DNA of 36,434 bases from Verrucomicrobiota bacterium (GTDB lineage: Bacteria; Verrucomicrobiota; Verrucomicrobiia; Limisphaerales; BJHT01), in the NCBI GenBank assembly GCA_014193395.1, contig BJHT01000034.1:1-36434 (forward strand), read 5' to 3'. Both the position numbers and the translations under genes were made by a program. The first letter of the stretch is position 1. Each line of letters opens with the position of its first letter. Under the pieces are notes generated by a model, which was given only the letters and a program-made list of their open reading frames with translations, was not told the DNA's origin and searched no databases. Shown here one piece after another: positions 7,733 through 16,660 of the stretch.

Positions 7733-8473
7733 GTTGCACGCTCATTAAACTTGAGCCCCTCCGCAAGCAGCAAGCGGGAACGGGGCGGCAGGCGATGCGA
7801 AGACACGATCGTCGTGGTGCGATGATGTTGGCGACAGCCTGTATGCGGTGCCGATCGGGGGCACGCCGCCAGGCGCGAGCAGCGGGGAGTTGCGCGCGGC
7901 GTGCAGCGGCCGCGGAGTGCGGCCGTCCCCGGCCGCGCGAGGTTCGCACGCATGGAGGCGGCAGGAGATTTCCCGCGACTCACTGCGCTCCATCCCGCTG
8001 CGCCTGCGGACGGGCGCGCTCCGGTGGCGGACCCTGGGACGCTGCTCAATGAGCAGATACAGGAAAGACTCACTCCCAATTCCGGACACGCATCGGAGCC
8101 GTGAACAGGCGGGTTTTGACTGACCAATCGGGGCGGCATCTGAGGGGGCGCATTCAACATCCCCCGGGATGTCCCGCAGATTCAGGGCGACCGCAGAAGG
8201 GGAGTTTGAGTTGAGGTTGCTCTGACCTCGCGAAGGGCGAGAGGAGATTCCCAGCAGCGAGACGGCGTGTTGGCAGGTTCTAAAATTGTCTGCGCGAGGT
8301 AAGCGCTCGTTCCGAGGGAGGTTAGCGTCTGCCAACGTCCCCCCCCCTCCCTTTATCGGGTACGATGGCCCCATGCTGCGCCGTGTCGGTGCTCGGGTTT
8401 TCCTCGCGTCGCCTCCTACAAGAGGGCGCGACGCCGCTTGTCAGGCGCAGGATTATTCGGAACAGTCGCGGCC
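7733..8473. other. Divergent intergenic region, 741 bp
   Basis: No supported gene. It separates the leftward ccsA-hemA-hemC unit from the rightward Uma2 gene and must hold promoters for both, though no clear pair was recognised. Short open frames on both strands here have no family resemblance. A single arm of the TCCCGCAGATTCAGG repeat lies at 8172-8197 and a run of nine C at 8339-8347. Confidence 0.5.
8172..8197. repeat. Solo arm of the TCCCGCAGATTCAGG repeat
   Basis: TCCCGCAGATTCAGGGCGAC then CGCAGA matches the arms of the inverted repeat at 5724-5800 with one or two differences. No facing arm was found nearby. Confidence 0.7.
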
Positions 8474-9166
8474 ATGCAGGCGGCTGAGAATCAGGATTAC
8501 GTGAGTGTGAGCGAGTATCTCGTGGCGGAAGCGGCGAGTGCCGTGCGGCACGAGTATCCGGGCGGCCTGGTGTCTGCGATGGCGGGGGAGACGCGGGATC
8601 ACAATCAGATGGTGGGGAATCTTTTGTATGCGATTCGGCGGCAGGTTAAGGGGACGGCAGACCAAGTGCCCATGATCGACATCCGGGTGAATCTTCAGTT
8701 CCTGAACGGAGAGTGTTTTTATTCCCCGGACCTCGTCGTGACGGGCGACCAGCGCGACAGTGAAGAGCGGTTTATCCGGTATCCGAAGTTGATCGTCGAG
8801 GTGTTGTCGGAGAGCACGGAGCGGGTGGACAGGCATGAGAAATTCTTTGCTTACACCCAGATTGAAACGCTGGAGGAATACGTGCTGGTGGCGCCGTCGG
8901 GGCGCGAGGTGATGCCGCACACGGCGGCCGGAGCGCGGCCTTCAGGCCGCAGCAGCGTTCATCTGCAACCGGAGCGTTGGGGAACGCCAGCGCGCTGGGT
9001 GTCGTCGTGGCCGCTGCGGAGTGAACGCCGCGCTCCCACCGCGGTAACCGTGTTCCGCCGCGCGGACAATTGGAAAGGCGAGACGGTCACGGACACGAAG
9101 GGGAGCGTCGCTTTGAAATCGCTGCGGCTGGAGGTGCCGCTGGCGGAGATTTACGAGGGCGTGTGA
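8474..9166 (+). CDS. Uma2-family (PD-(D/E)XK nuclease-fold) protein with internal repeat insertion
   Basis: A 230-residue protein starting at MQAAENQDYVSVSEYL, the usual Uma2 opening. Recognisable parts are RHEYPGGLV, FYSPDLVVTG and KLIVEVLSEST, which carry the acidic and basic residues of a PD-(D/E)XK restriction-endonuclease-like core, then YVLVAPSGREV and the closing LEVPLAEIYEGV. Cellular roles of this abundant family are not established. Residues about 148-190 have no counterpart in the family as I know it. They are encoded by a palindrome-bounded stretch (8930-9036) that appears to have inserted in frame between two C-terminal beta strands. An ATG 36 bp upstream is possible but less family-like. 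The next gene starts 14 bp after the stop. Confidence 0.85.
   Translation: MQAAENQDYVSVSEYLVAEAASAVRHEYPGGLVSAMAGETRDHNQMVGNLLYAIRRQVKGTADQVPMIDIRVNLQFLNGECFYSPDLVVTGDQRDSEERFIRYPKLIVEVLSESTERVDRHEKFFAYTQIETLEEYVLVAPSGREVMPHTAAGARPSGRSSVHLQPERWGTPARWVSSWPLRSERRAPTAVTVFRRADNWKGETVTDTKGSVALKSLRLEVPLAEIYEGV
8930..9036. repeat. Palindrome-bounded insertion within the Uma2 gene
   Basis: The ends GGAGCGCGGCCTTC (8930-8943) and GAACGCCGCGCTCC (9023-9036) are reverse complements at 13 of 14 positions, and an inner GCGGCCTTCAGGCCGC hairpin is present. The translated product is Arg/Ser/Pro-rich and interrupts an otherwise normal Uma2 C-terminus without breaking the frame. Confidence 0.6.
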
Positions 9167-9180
9167 GCGCTCCCGTTGCC

Positions 9181-10542
9181 ATGTCCGCTGCATCGACCGC
9201 ATCGACCGCATCGCCTCGATCGTCCGCCGAGGCCGCCGGCCGTATTCGCGCGGCGATGCCGGAGACGGGGTTGTTCGAGGGACATGGATGGAGGATTGCA
9301 CCGACACCGTTTGCGCTGGGCGCGGAACTAGCACGGGAACTCGAGTCGCTTGGGCGCGTGTTGTTGCAGTTCAACCGCGCGGTGAATCTGCTGTATCGGC
9401 AGAGCTGCGAGGGGAAGCAGCCGGAGTGGGTCGCGGCGTTGCTGGATCAGGGCAAGCCGGCAGAATTGATCGCGCTGCAACGCTCAGCGGCGACGAAGAA
9501 TGAACTGCCGCGGATCATTCGCCCGGACCTCTTGCTCACCGAGACGGGGATTAGCGTGACGGAGCTGGACAGCGTGCCGGGCGGGATCGGGCTGACGGCG
9601 TGGTTGAATCAGACGTATGCGGCGGTCGTGGCGGCGAGCGGTGATGGCGGCGCGGTGCTGGGCGGCGCGGACGGAATGCAGCGGGGATTCGCCAGTATTT
9701 TCGGGGACACGGCGCGGGTGCATGTCGTCGTGTCGGAGGAGTCGGCAACGTATCGCCCGGAGATGGCGTGGCTCTGCGGGCAGCTCGGCGGGGAGCGTTT
9801 TGCGGTGCGCGGACCGGAGTTCACGGACTTCGCAGACGGCGATGCAGTGTATCGGTTTTTCGAGTTGTTCGATCTGCCGAATGTCGCGAATGCGGCGCAG
9901 ATTCTTCAACTGGCGGCGGAGAAGCGGTTGCGCCTGACGCCGCCGCCGAAGCCGATTTTCGAGGAGAAGCTGTTGTTCGCGTTGTTGTGGAACCGGAATC
10001 TGCGCGGGTTCTGGCGACGCGAGTTGGGCGAGGGTTTTCTCGCACGAATGCTGAAGCTGGTGCCGTACACCTGGGTGCTCGATCCCGCGCCGTTGCCGCC
10101 GCACGCGGCTTATCCCGAACTGGGGCTGACAGACTGGCAGCAGTTGAAGTCGCTGTCGCAGCGCGAGCGGGATTTGATTTTGAAGGTGTCGGGATTCTCG
10201 GCGGAAGCGTGGGGGGCGCGCGGGGTTTATCTGGGGAGCGATTTGTCGCAGGCGGACTGGGCGGCGGCGGTGGAGAAGGCGCTGACGGGTTTCGCGCGGT
10301 CGCCCCATGTGCTCCAGCGGTACCACAAGCCGCGGACCGTGGCGGCGGAGTGGTTTGATTTCGCGGCGCAGAAATTGATACCGATGCCGGGGCGGGCGCG
10401 GCTGTGTCCGTATTATTTTGTGGCGGGCGAGGCGGAGCAGCAGCGGGCGACGCTGGGCGGCGTGCTGGCGACGATTTGCCCGGCGGACAAGAAGATCATC
10501 CACGGCATGACGGAGGCGATCCTCGCCCCGTGCGCGGTATGA
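9181..10542 (+). CDS. Uncharacterised protein, possibly ATP-grasp-like
   Basis: A 453-residue, apparently soluble protein without a signal peptide. Features seen: an N-terminal helical part (LARELESLGRVLLQFNRAVN), the stretch IIRPDLLLTETGISVTELDS followed by VPGGIGLTAWLNQTY, a Rossmann-like part (VHVVVSEESATYRPEMAWL), and a C-terminal basic/aromatic part (VLQRYHKPRTVAAEWFDF, ARLCPYYFV). The ELDSVPGG motif and the C-terminal end suggest a distant circularly permuted ATP-grasp or glutathionylspermidine-synthase-like ligase, but I cannot confirm this. ATG at 9181 was chosen because it lies 14 bp after the Uma2 stop; an in-frame start at 9070 would overlap Uma2. Its TGA overlaps the marC ATG, indicating coupling. 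Confidence 0.8.
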   Translation: MSAASTASTASPRSSAEAAGRIRAAMPETGLFEGHGWRIAPTPFALGAELARELESLGRVLLQFNRAVNLLYRQSCEGKQPEWVAALLDQGKPAELIALQRSAATKNELPRIIRPDLLLTETGISVTELDSVPGGIGLTAWLNQTYAAVVAASGDGGAVLGGADGMQRGFASIFGDTARVHVVVSEESATYRPEMAWLCGQLGGERFAVRGPEFTDFADGDAVYRFFELFDLPNVANAAQILQLAAEKRLRLTPPPKPIFEEKLLFALLWNRNLRGFWRRELGEGFLARMLKLVPYTWVLDPAPLPPHAAYPELGLTDWQQLKSLSQRERDLILKVSGFSAEAWGARGVYLGSDLSQADWAAAVEKALTGFARSPHVLQRYHKPRTVAAEWFDFAAQKLIPMPGRARLCPYYFVAGEAEQQRATLGGVLATICPADKKIIHGMTEAILAPCAV

Positions 10543-11171
10543 CAATGTTTGAATTCATCGTGCTCGCGAGCGGGTCGCTGTTTTTCATCATCGATCCGCT
10601 TGGTTGCGTGCCGGCGTTTCTGGCGATCACGCCGACGGACACGCCGGAGCAGCGGATTCGCATGGCGCGGCTGGCGTGCGCGGTGGCGACGGGGGTGCTG
10701 CTGGTGTTCGCCGTGTTGGGGGAGTGGATTTTCAAGTTTCTCGGAATCACGCAGCCGGCGTTTCAACTGGCGGGGAGCATGGTGTTGCTGATCGTGGCGG
10801 TGGACATGCTGCGGGCGAAACGTTCGGCAGTGCAGGAGACGGTGGCGGAGACGAACGCGGCGGTTCACAAGGCGGACATCGCGGTCGCGCCGCTGGCGGT
10901 GCCGATGTTGTCGGGACCGGGAGCGATCACGACGGTGATTCTGCTGCACAAAAAGGCGGCGAACTTCGGACAGCAGGTCGCGCTGTATCTGTGCATCGCG
11001 GCGGTGATGCTCGCGTGCTACGTGATCCTGCGCCTGTCGGCGACGGGCGCGAAATGGCTGGGGCCGATCGCGCTGAAGATCATCACGCGGCTGATGGGGC
11101 TGATGCTGGCGGCGGTGGCGTTCCAGTTCATGATCAATGCGCTGAAGGAACTGAAGGGGACGCTGTTTTGA
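10539..11171 (+). CDS. MarC-family integral membrane protein
   Basis: A 210-residue protein with six hydrophobic segments and the family landmarks FFIIDPLGCVPAFLAITP at the N-terminus, PLAVPMLSGPGAITTVILL in the middle and RLMGLMLAAVAFQFMINAL near the end. MarC/YhcE-type proteins sit in the inner membrane. Their transport function is unproven, and the old link to antibiotic resistance in E. coli has been withdrawn. The start codon overlaps the preceding stop as ATGA, so it is probably translated by coupling with the 453-residue protein. An upstream in-frame extension to 10404 would lie entirely inside the previous gene and lacks membrane character. Confidence 0.9.
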   Translation: MTMFEFIVLASGSLFFIIDPLGCVPAFLAITPTDTPEQRIRMARLACAVATGVLLVFAVLGEWIFKFLGITQPAFQLAGSMVLLIVAVDMLRAKRSAVQETVAETNAAVHKADIAVAPLAVPMLSGPGAITTVILLHKKAANFGQQVALYLCIAAVMLACYVILRLSATGAKWLGPIALKIITRLMGLMLAAVAFQFMINALKELKGTLF

Positions 11172-11618
11172 GGAGCGAGCGGAAGGGGGAAGTTCAACCA
11201 CGGATGGACACGGAATAACACGGGTGGGGAGCGGGGTGTTCAAAAGATCGGTGGTTTCGCCCGGCAAGGTGCCGAGAAAAACGACGCTGCCCGACGAGCC
11301 TACGCGACGGTCGCTTCGGCCGTGGTCACCCGTAATCGGACTGCTATCCACAGCTCTCTGCGTTCCTTCCCATCTCTGCGGTGCTCTGCGCCGGCTCTCG
11401 TCGCCTCGGTGCGCGCATGGAGTTTTGGGGAAGAAAACTGAGAACACCGCAGAGATGGGAAGGAACGCAGAGGGGTTGCGGTGAACGAAGGCGCGGCAAG
11501 CAGGGCAACCGTTGATACAAGTCGTGGCAACCGCGGCTAGGTGGCCCCGCAACGACACCAAAACTTTTTCCCGAGCCGCACAGCGAACGGGCGAGACACG
11601 AATACTCGCGCGACCGAA
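11172..11618. other. Intergenic region between convergent genes, repeat-bearing
   Basis: No gene is supported. The spacer between the marC 3' end and the 3' end of the proline-rich protein gene holds a fragment of an ACCACGGATGGACACGG-type repeat (about 11199-11228) and a large near-perfect inverted repeat (11356-11472). Confidence 0.6.
11356..11472. repeat. Inverted repeat with 32-bp arms
   Basis: The arms 11356-11387 (CTCTGCGTTCCTTCCCATCT then CTGCGGTGCTCT) and 11441-11472 pair with one mismatch around a 53-bp loop. The position between convergent 3' ends would allow a bidirectional transcription barrier, but no U-tract follows either arm. Confidence 0.85.
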
Positions 11619-12521
11619 CTACGGCGACGGCGGCGTCAGTTCGGTCGGGGGCAGCGGGGGGAGATTTCCCTTGTTCACGTCCGCCGCGGTGGCCTGGCGG
11701 TTGAGTTCGATCAACACGGCCTGCACGTCGGGATCCACCGGCGCGGGCGTGGGCGGCGAACTGCTCTGGGGCGTGCCGCCGGGATTGATGCGGAGCTGGC
11801 GGGTGGGAACGGTCCGCACGGGTTCGCCGGAGCCGGGGGTGTTAAGTTGAAAATTAAACTGCGGCGCCGCCCCGCTCGGAGTGCCGCCGGGCGGCGGGAT
11901 GTTCCCGCTGGGATTGTAGGCACCGTTGTTGGGATTTCCCGGTGACAGTCCGGTGTTGAACCGCCCGCCCAAAGCGGCTGCGCCCGCGTTCGGTTGGTAA
12001 GGCGCACCACCGGGCATCGTGGTACTCATGGCAGGCGGCGGCGGGAGTCCCATGCCGGGCGCAGCGGCGTAATTCGGCATCGCCGGTCCTCCGGGCGTGC
12101 CGGCGGCTTTCACATTTTCCTTCTCGAACTTGAGCACCGAATTGTTGCCCGCGTAGGCGATCTTGACGCTCCCGTTTTTGGCGTCGATTTCCAGCACGTC
12201 GATGTCGCCGTCGCGGCCGCCTTCTTCGATGCGGAAATATTTCGGCTTGGTATTGGGGGTGGTCTCGGTCTTGAGGATAAGCGCTTTTTTCGGCGATTGA
12301 ATCGAGGTGATGCCGACCAGCTTGAAACTCGCGGGGGGCTTCGGCGGCGGCTCGGGCGGACCGGCGGCGCTGACCGGCGGCGGCAGCGGGCGCAGGCCGA
12401 AGGGATTGCGATCCACGATGATCTGGTAGGAAGCCTTGGCATCCACGGCCGCCCACAAGGCGTCGCCAGAGAGGGCAAGCATCCCCGGCACGAGCAGGGC
12501 TATTTCGACGATCCGTTTCAC
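11619..12521 (-). CDS. Proline-rich exported protein of unknown function
   Basis: A 300-residue protein from a GTG start at 12521 (VKRIVEIALLVPGMLALSGD, then ALWA), which gives a plausible signal peptide. Upstream in-frame ATG at 12695 would run into ilvC and lacks signal character. The mature N-terminus has YQIIVDRNPFGLRPLPPP, a Pro-rich hinge, then a small beta domain (FKLVGITSIQSPKKALILKT; DGDIDVLEIDAKNGSVKIAY). The remainder is Pro/Gly/Asn/Ala-rich and disordered, with a short acidic-helical end (DVQAVLIELNRQATAADVN). The IIVDRNPFGL and KLVGI pattern recalls periplasmic parts of GspC/PilP-type secretion or pilus proteins, but this is weak. It is 128 bp beyond ilvC, past a terminator. Confidence 0.75.
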   Translation of the reverse strand: MKRIVEIALLVPGMLALSGDALWAAVDAKASYQIIVDRNPFGLRPLPPPVSAAGPPEPPPKPPASFKLVGITSIQSPKKALILKTETTPNTKPKYFRIEEGGRDGDIDVLEIDAKNGSVKIAYAGNNSVLKFEKENVKAAGTPGGPAMPNYAAAPGMGLPPPPAMSTTMPGGAPYQPNAGAAALGGRFNTGLSPGNPNNGAYNPSGNIPPPGGTPSGAAPQFNFQLNTPGSGEPVRTVPTRQLRINPGGTPQSSSPPTPAPVDPDVQAVLIELNRQATAADVNKGNLPPLPPTELTPPSP

Positions 12522-12585
12522 AGCGGCACAGTAGTTGTTCCCGACTCTAAAACCACCACAAAACCAAAGTTGCGACGAACACCCG

Positions 12586-12622
12586 AAAAACAAACCGCCG
12601 GCGGTCGGGTGCCGCCGGCGGT
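12586..12622 (-). terminator. Rho-independent terminator after ilvC
   Basis: Read on the minus strand, two copies of CCGCCGGCGG (12612-12621 then 12595-12604) form a 10-bp all-GC stem with a 7-base loop, followed by TTTGTTTTT. It lies 28 bp past the ilvC stop. Confidence 0.8.
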
Positions 12623-12649
12623 CGTCGCTTGCGTTGAGAGACCGAAAAC

Positions 12650-13675
<1,026 letters not shown>

Positions 13676-13741
13676 GGGATCGAGTGAGGTTGGGAGTTGG
13701 GTTGAGTTTAGTTGATGGGAAAACTGATTCGCCGGAAAAAA

Positions 13742-14215
13742 TCATTTGCGCGGCAGCGCCACCTTCCCGGTGCGGGTCAGGTCGAGAATGCCGAAGGTCT
13801 GCATCAGCTCGAGGAACTTCTCGGTTTTGGATTCGTTGCCGGTGATCTCGATGGTGAGGCTCGCGGGCTGCACGTCCACGATCTTGGCGCGGAAAATGTC
13901 GGTGATCTGCATCACCTCGGCGCGGGTCTTCGAGTCCACGCTGACCTTCACGAGCACCAGCTCGCGGTCGATGTATTCGCCGTCGCGGAAGTCCTGCACT
14001 TTGAGCACGTCCACCAGCTTGTTGAGCTGCTTGACGATCTGCTCGAGCGTGGCGTCGTCGCCGCGCGTGACGATGGTCATGCGCGAGGCGCTGGGGTCCT
14101 GGGTGGGAGCCACATTCAGCGAATCGATGTTGTAGCCGCGCCCGCTAAACAGGCCGGCCACGCGCGTGAGCACGCCGAATTTGTTCTCAACCAAAACGGA
14201 AATAGTGTGTCGCAT
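13742..14215 (-). CDS. ilvN: Acetolactate synthase small (regulatory) subunit
   Basis: A 157-residue protein. The N-terminal ACT domain is clear (MRHTISVLVENKFGVLTRVA, then GLFSGRGYNIDSLNVAPTQD), and the C-terminal ALS_ss domain follows (RELVLVKVSVD, VVDVQ-like IVDVQPASLTIEITG, LMQTFGILDLTRTGKVALPR). It binds the catalytic IlvB/IlvI subunit, raises its activity and confers valine feedback inhibition. The length matches the IlvH-type subunit. It is the first visible gene of ilvN-ilvC. The 264-bp gap to the divergent gene at 14480 should contain its promoter, but no leader peptide with Val/Leu/Ile codon runs was noticed. The catalytic subunit must be encoded elsewhere. Confidence 0.96.
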   Translation of the reverse strand: MRHTISVLVENKFGVLTRVAGLFSGRGYNIDSLNVAPTQDPSASRMTIVTRGDDATLEQIVKQLNKLVDVLKVQDFRDGEYIDRELVLVKVSVDSKTRAEVMQITDIFRAKIVDVQPASLTIEITGNESKTEKFLELMQTFGILDLTRTGKVALPRK

Positions 14216-14479
14216 AGACGGATCACAGCCACAATCGGCACCGCCGGAACCGCACGATCTGAGCCGCGAAAGGCGCGGAAACTAGCAATGCGCCTCCGCC
14301 GGGGTCAACCTTCGAGTTCGTTCGCCGGAGTATTTCGCATCGGGTCGGCCGCCATGCGTGCCAGACCGCGACAAAAAATGCCCCGAGGATAGACCCGGCG
14401 TTTTCATGCTGGTGCTGCGGCGAACGACGCCCACCACATCCCGCTTTCACCGGCTCAGGCCGGTCGCTACGTTCTGCGC

Positions 14480-15766
14480 ATGTCCGCCGCCTTCCCCAGA
14501 GTGTTTCGTGTCCGGCAGAAGTTTGAGCGTCCCGTCGTCGCCGATGTCGCGGCGGCGGTGCGCGAGGAGCTGGCGCGCGTCGGGATCGCCGGGCGCGTGC
14601 GGGCGGGGCAGAGCGTGGCAATCACGGGCGGCAGCCGCGGGATCACGAACATCCACATCATCCTCAAGGCGGCGGTGGATTTTTTTCACGAGCTGGGTGC
14701 GCGGCCGTTTATCGTCGCGGCGATGGGCAGTCATGGTGGCGGCACGGCGGACGGCCAGCGGGCGATCTTGGCGAATTACGGCATCACCGAGGCGTTTTGC
14801 GACTGCCCGATTCGCACCAGCATGGAGACGGCGGTGATCGACCAGACACCGGAGGGCGTGCCCGTTCACTTCGGGCGCGACGCGCTGGCGGCCGATCATG
14901 TGCTGGTCGTGGGCCGCGTGAAACCGCACACGGAACTCTTCGGCGAGCATCAGAGCGGGCTGATGAAAATGCTGCTCATCGGCCTGGGTAAACACGAGGG
15001 CGCGAAGATTTATCACCGCGCGTTTGTGGATTATTCGCTCGACCAGATTGTCCGCAGCGTGGGGCGGCGTGTTATTGAGAAAGGCCGCATTCTCGCGGGC
15101 CTCGGCATCGTGGAGAACGCCTACGACGAGACGGGCCTGATCCGCGCGGTGCTGCCGCACGAATTGGAAACGCAGGACCGCGAACTTCTTGCGCTGTCGC
15201 GCCAATGGCTGCCGCGCCTGCCGTTCGATCATGCGGACCTGCTGCTGGTCGATGAGATGGGCAAGGAGATTTCCGGCTGCGGCATGGACACCAATGTCAT
15301 CGGCCGCAAGCACCACGAACACGGGCCGGCGCCGGACGAATTTCCGAAGGTGAAGCGCATCGCCGTCCGCAGCCTCACCGAGCAGACCCACGGCAACGCG
15401 ACGGGCCTGGGCAAGTCGGAGTTTTGCCTCACGCGCGTGGTCGAAGCGATGGACCCGCGCATCACTTACATCAACGTGACGACCGCATGTTTCCCGCAGG
15501 TCGGCATGATCCCGCCGCACTACGCCACCGACCGCGAACTGCTCACTGTCGCGCTGGCGACCATCGGCCTCACCGAACCGCCGCACGCCAAGCTGCTCTG
15601 GATTCGCAACACGCTGCATGTCGAAGAGGTCGAGTGCGGCGAGGCGTTTCTGCCGCTGGCCCGGGGGCGAAGCGATCTGGAAATCCTGACTGCGCCGCGG
15701 GAATTGGAGTTTGATGCGAACGGAATGCTGGCGCGAACGATGGCGGCGTTGGGCGCGAATGAGTGA
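14480..15766 (+). CDS. LarA-like (DUF2088) protein, possible nickel-pincer hydroxyacid racemase/epimerase
   Basis: A 428-residue cytoplasmic protein of the lactate-racemase N-terminal domain (DUF2088) superfamily. Landmarks: AITGGSRGITNI (about 47-58), the loop AMGSHGGGTADGQ (about 81-93), VVGRVKPHTELFGEHQSGL, LLIGLGKHEGAKIYH and DLLLVDEMGKEISG. LarA enzymes use a nickel-pincer nucleotide on a Lys with His ligands, and several His/Lys residues occur at similar places here. LarA-type homologues are diverse in substrate (lactate, malate, other 2-hydroxy acids), so I do not assign one. No larB/larC/larE genes are nearby. ATG at 14480 is the first in-frame start and gives a natural N-terminus. 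Confidence 0.85.
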   Translation: MSAAFPRVFRVRQKFERPVVADVAAAVREELARVGIAGRVRAGQSVAITGGSRGITNIHIILKAAVDFFHELGARPFIVAAMGSHGGGTADGQRAILANYGITEAFCDCPIRTSMETAVIDQTPEGVPVHFGRDALAADHVLVVGRVKPHTELFGEHQSGLMKMLLIGLGKHEGAKIYHRAFVDYSLDQIVRSVGRRVIEKGRILAGLGIVENAYDETGLIRAVLPHELETQDRELLALSRQWLPRLPFDHADLLLVDEMGKEISGCGMDTNVIGRKHHEHGPAPDEFPKVKRIAVRSLTEQTHGNATGLGKSEFCLTRVVEAMDPRITYINVTTACFPQVGMIPPHYATDRELLTVALATIGLTEPPHAKLLWIRNTLHVEEVECGEAFLPLARGRSDLEILTAPRELEFDANGMLARTMAALGANE

Positions 15767-15857
15767 TGCCGAAAGGCGCGGATGGGATTGAGGAATCACG
15801 GATGAACTCGGATAAACGCGGCGCGGCTGCTGGGGCACTCGGCGCGGTTCCGGCTTT

Positions 15858-16043
15858 GGAGTGCGGTGACTTGTCACCGCTTTCCCGAGGCGACTTGTCG
15901 CCGTCGAACCACGGGAGCCGCACGTTTTCAACGGGCACGTTCACGGCTCGCGCCAGCGCCAGCGCGCCCGCGTGTCTGGACGCGCACGGATGTTTGACGG
16001 CGACAAGTCGCCTGCGAAAAGCGGTGACAAGTCACCGCACTCC
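15858..16043 (-). repeat. 186-bp palindromic element, copy 2
   Basis: The length and arms match the element at 4303-4488, including both nested hairpins. The asymmetric core appears as its reverse complement (GGCTCGCGCCAGCGCCAGCG then CGCCCGCGTG), so this copy is inverted. It lies 91 bp beyond the stop of the DUF2088 gene and 38 bp before the open frame of the DUF1648 gene. The bases just outside extend the terminal pairing slightly (TTT on the left, AAA on the right). Confidence 0.92.
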
Positions 16044-16081
16044 AAAACGCCAGCGTCCCCAACGCTTCGTGCCGTCGGCGG

Positions 16082-16612
16082 TTGAACGGCACTGGTTGGC
16101 ATGAAAATCGGTCCCAAAATTTTAGCGCTTTGATATGCGGTGTCGTGCTGTTGATCACCGCGCTGCAAGTGGCCAGCTACGCACCGCGCCTCCCGGAAAA
16201 GCTGGCGACGCATTTCGACGCGGCTGGCCGCGCCAACGGCTGGATGAGCAAGGAAGGCTTCTTCGTGTTTCACGTCGCGCTGCTCGGCCTGTTCGGCGCG
16301 GTCTTCGGCCTGCTCCCGCGCTGGCTCGGGCGCATCCCGAATTCTCTGATCAATCTTCCGCACAAAAACTACTGGCTCGCACCGGAGCGCCGCGCCGCCA
16401 GCCTCGCGGACGTCGCGGACGCGATGGCGTTCCTCGGCGCGCTCACGTTGGTTTTCTTAGCGATCATCGGCGAACTCACGCTCCGCGCGAACCTGCTCCC
16501 GGAGCCGCGACTCGGCGGGGAAATCTGGTGGCTGCTCGGCGGCTACGGCGTCGTCCTGGTGCTCTGGATCATCCGCCTGCTCCGCCGCTTTCCGCGTCCA
16601 CCGGTTGCATGA
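16082..16612 (+). CDS. DUF1648 (SdpI-like) membrane protein, start uncertain/frameshifted
   Basis: The open frame reads 176 residues from TTG at 16082. The domain core is LQVASYAPRLPEKLATHFDA followed by AGRANGWMSKEGFF, the DUF1648 signature found in SdpI-type multipass proteins, then two more membrane segments. The frame contains no good start. An ATG at 16101 in another frame gives MKIGPKILAL and then stops at the TGA at 16131-16133. Adding one T to the TTT at 16129-16131 would join MKIGPKILAL to LICGVVLLITALQ, a typical N-terminus. So either TTG at 16130 is the start, or a base has been lost by mutation or sequencing error. SdpI-like proteins give immunity to a toxin in Bacillus; the role here is unknown. 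Confidence 0.7.
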   Translation: MNGTGWHENRSQNFSALICGVVLLITALQVASYAPRLPEKLATHFDAAGRANGWMSKEGFFVFHVALLGLFGAVFGLLPRWLGRIPNSLINLPHKNYWLAPERRAASLADVADAMAFLGALTLVFLAIIGELTLRANLLPEPRLGGEIWWLLGGYGVVLVLWIIRLLRRFPRPPVA

Positions 16613-16660
16613 ATCTCCTGTTGGTTGGGGGTGTTTTCCTGCCGCCTTCCGCTCCGAACA

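Noticed and set aside
14216..14479. Attenuator/leader peptide upstream of ilvN
   Set aside because: No short frame rich in Val, Leu or Ile codons followed by alternative hairpins was recognised.
14447..15931. Minus-strand frame antisense to the DUF2088 gene
   Set aside because: His/Arg/Gln-rich shadow with no family features; it also runs through the 186-bp element.
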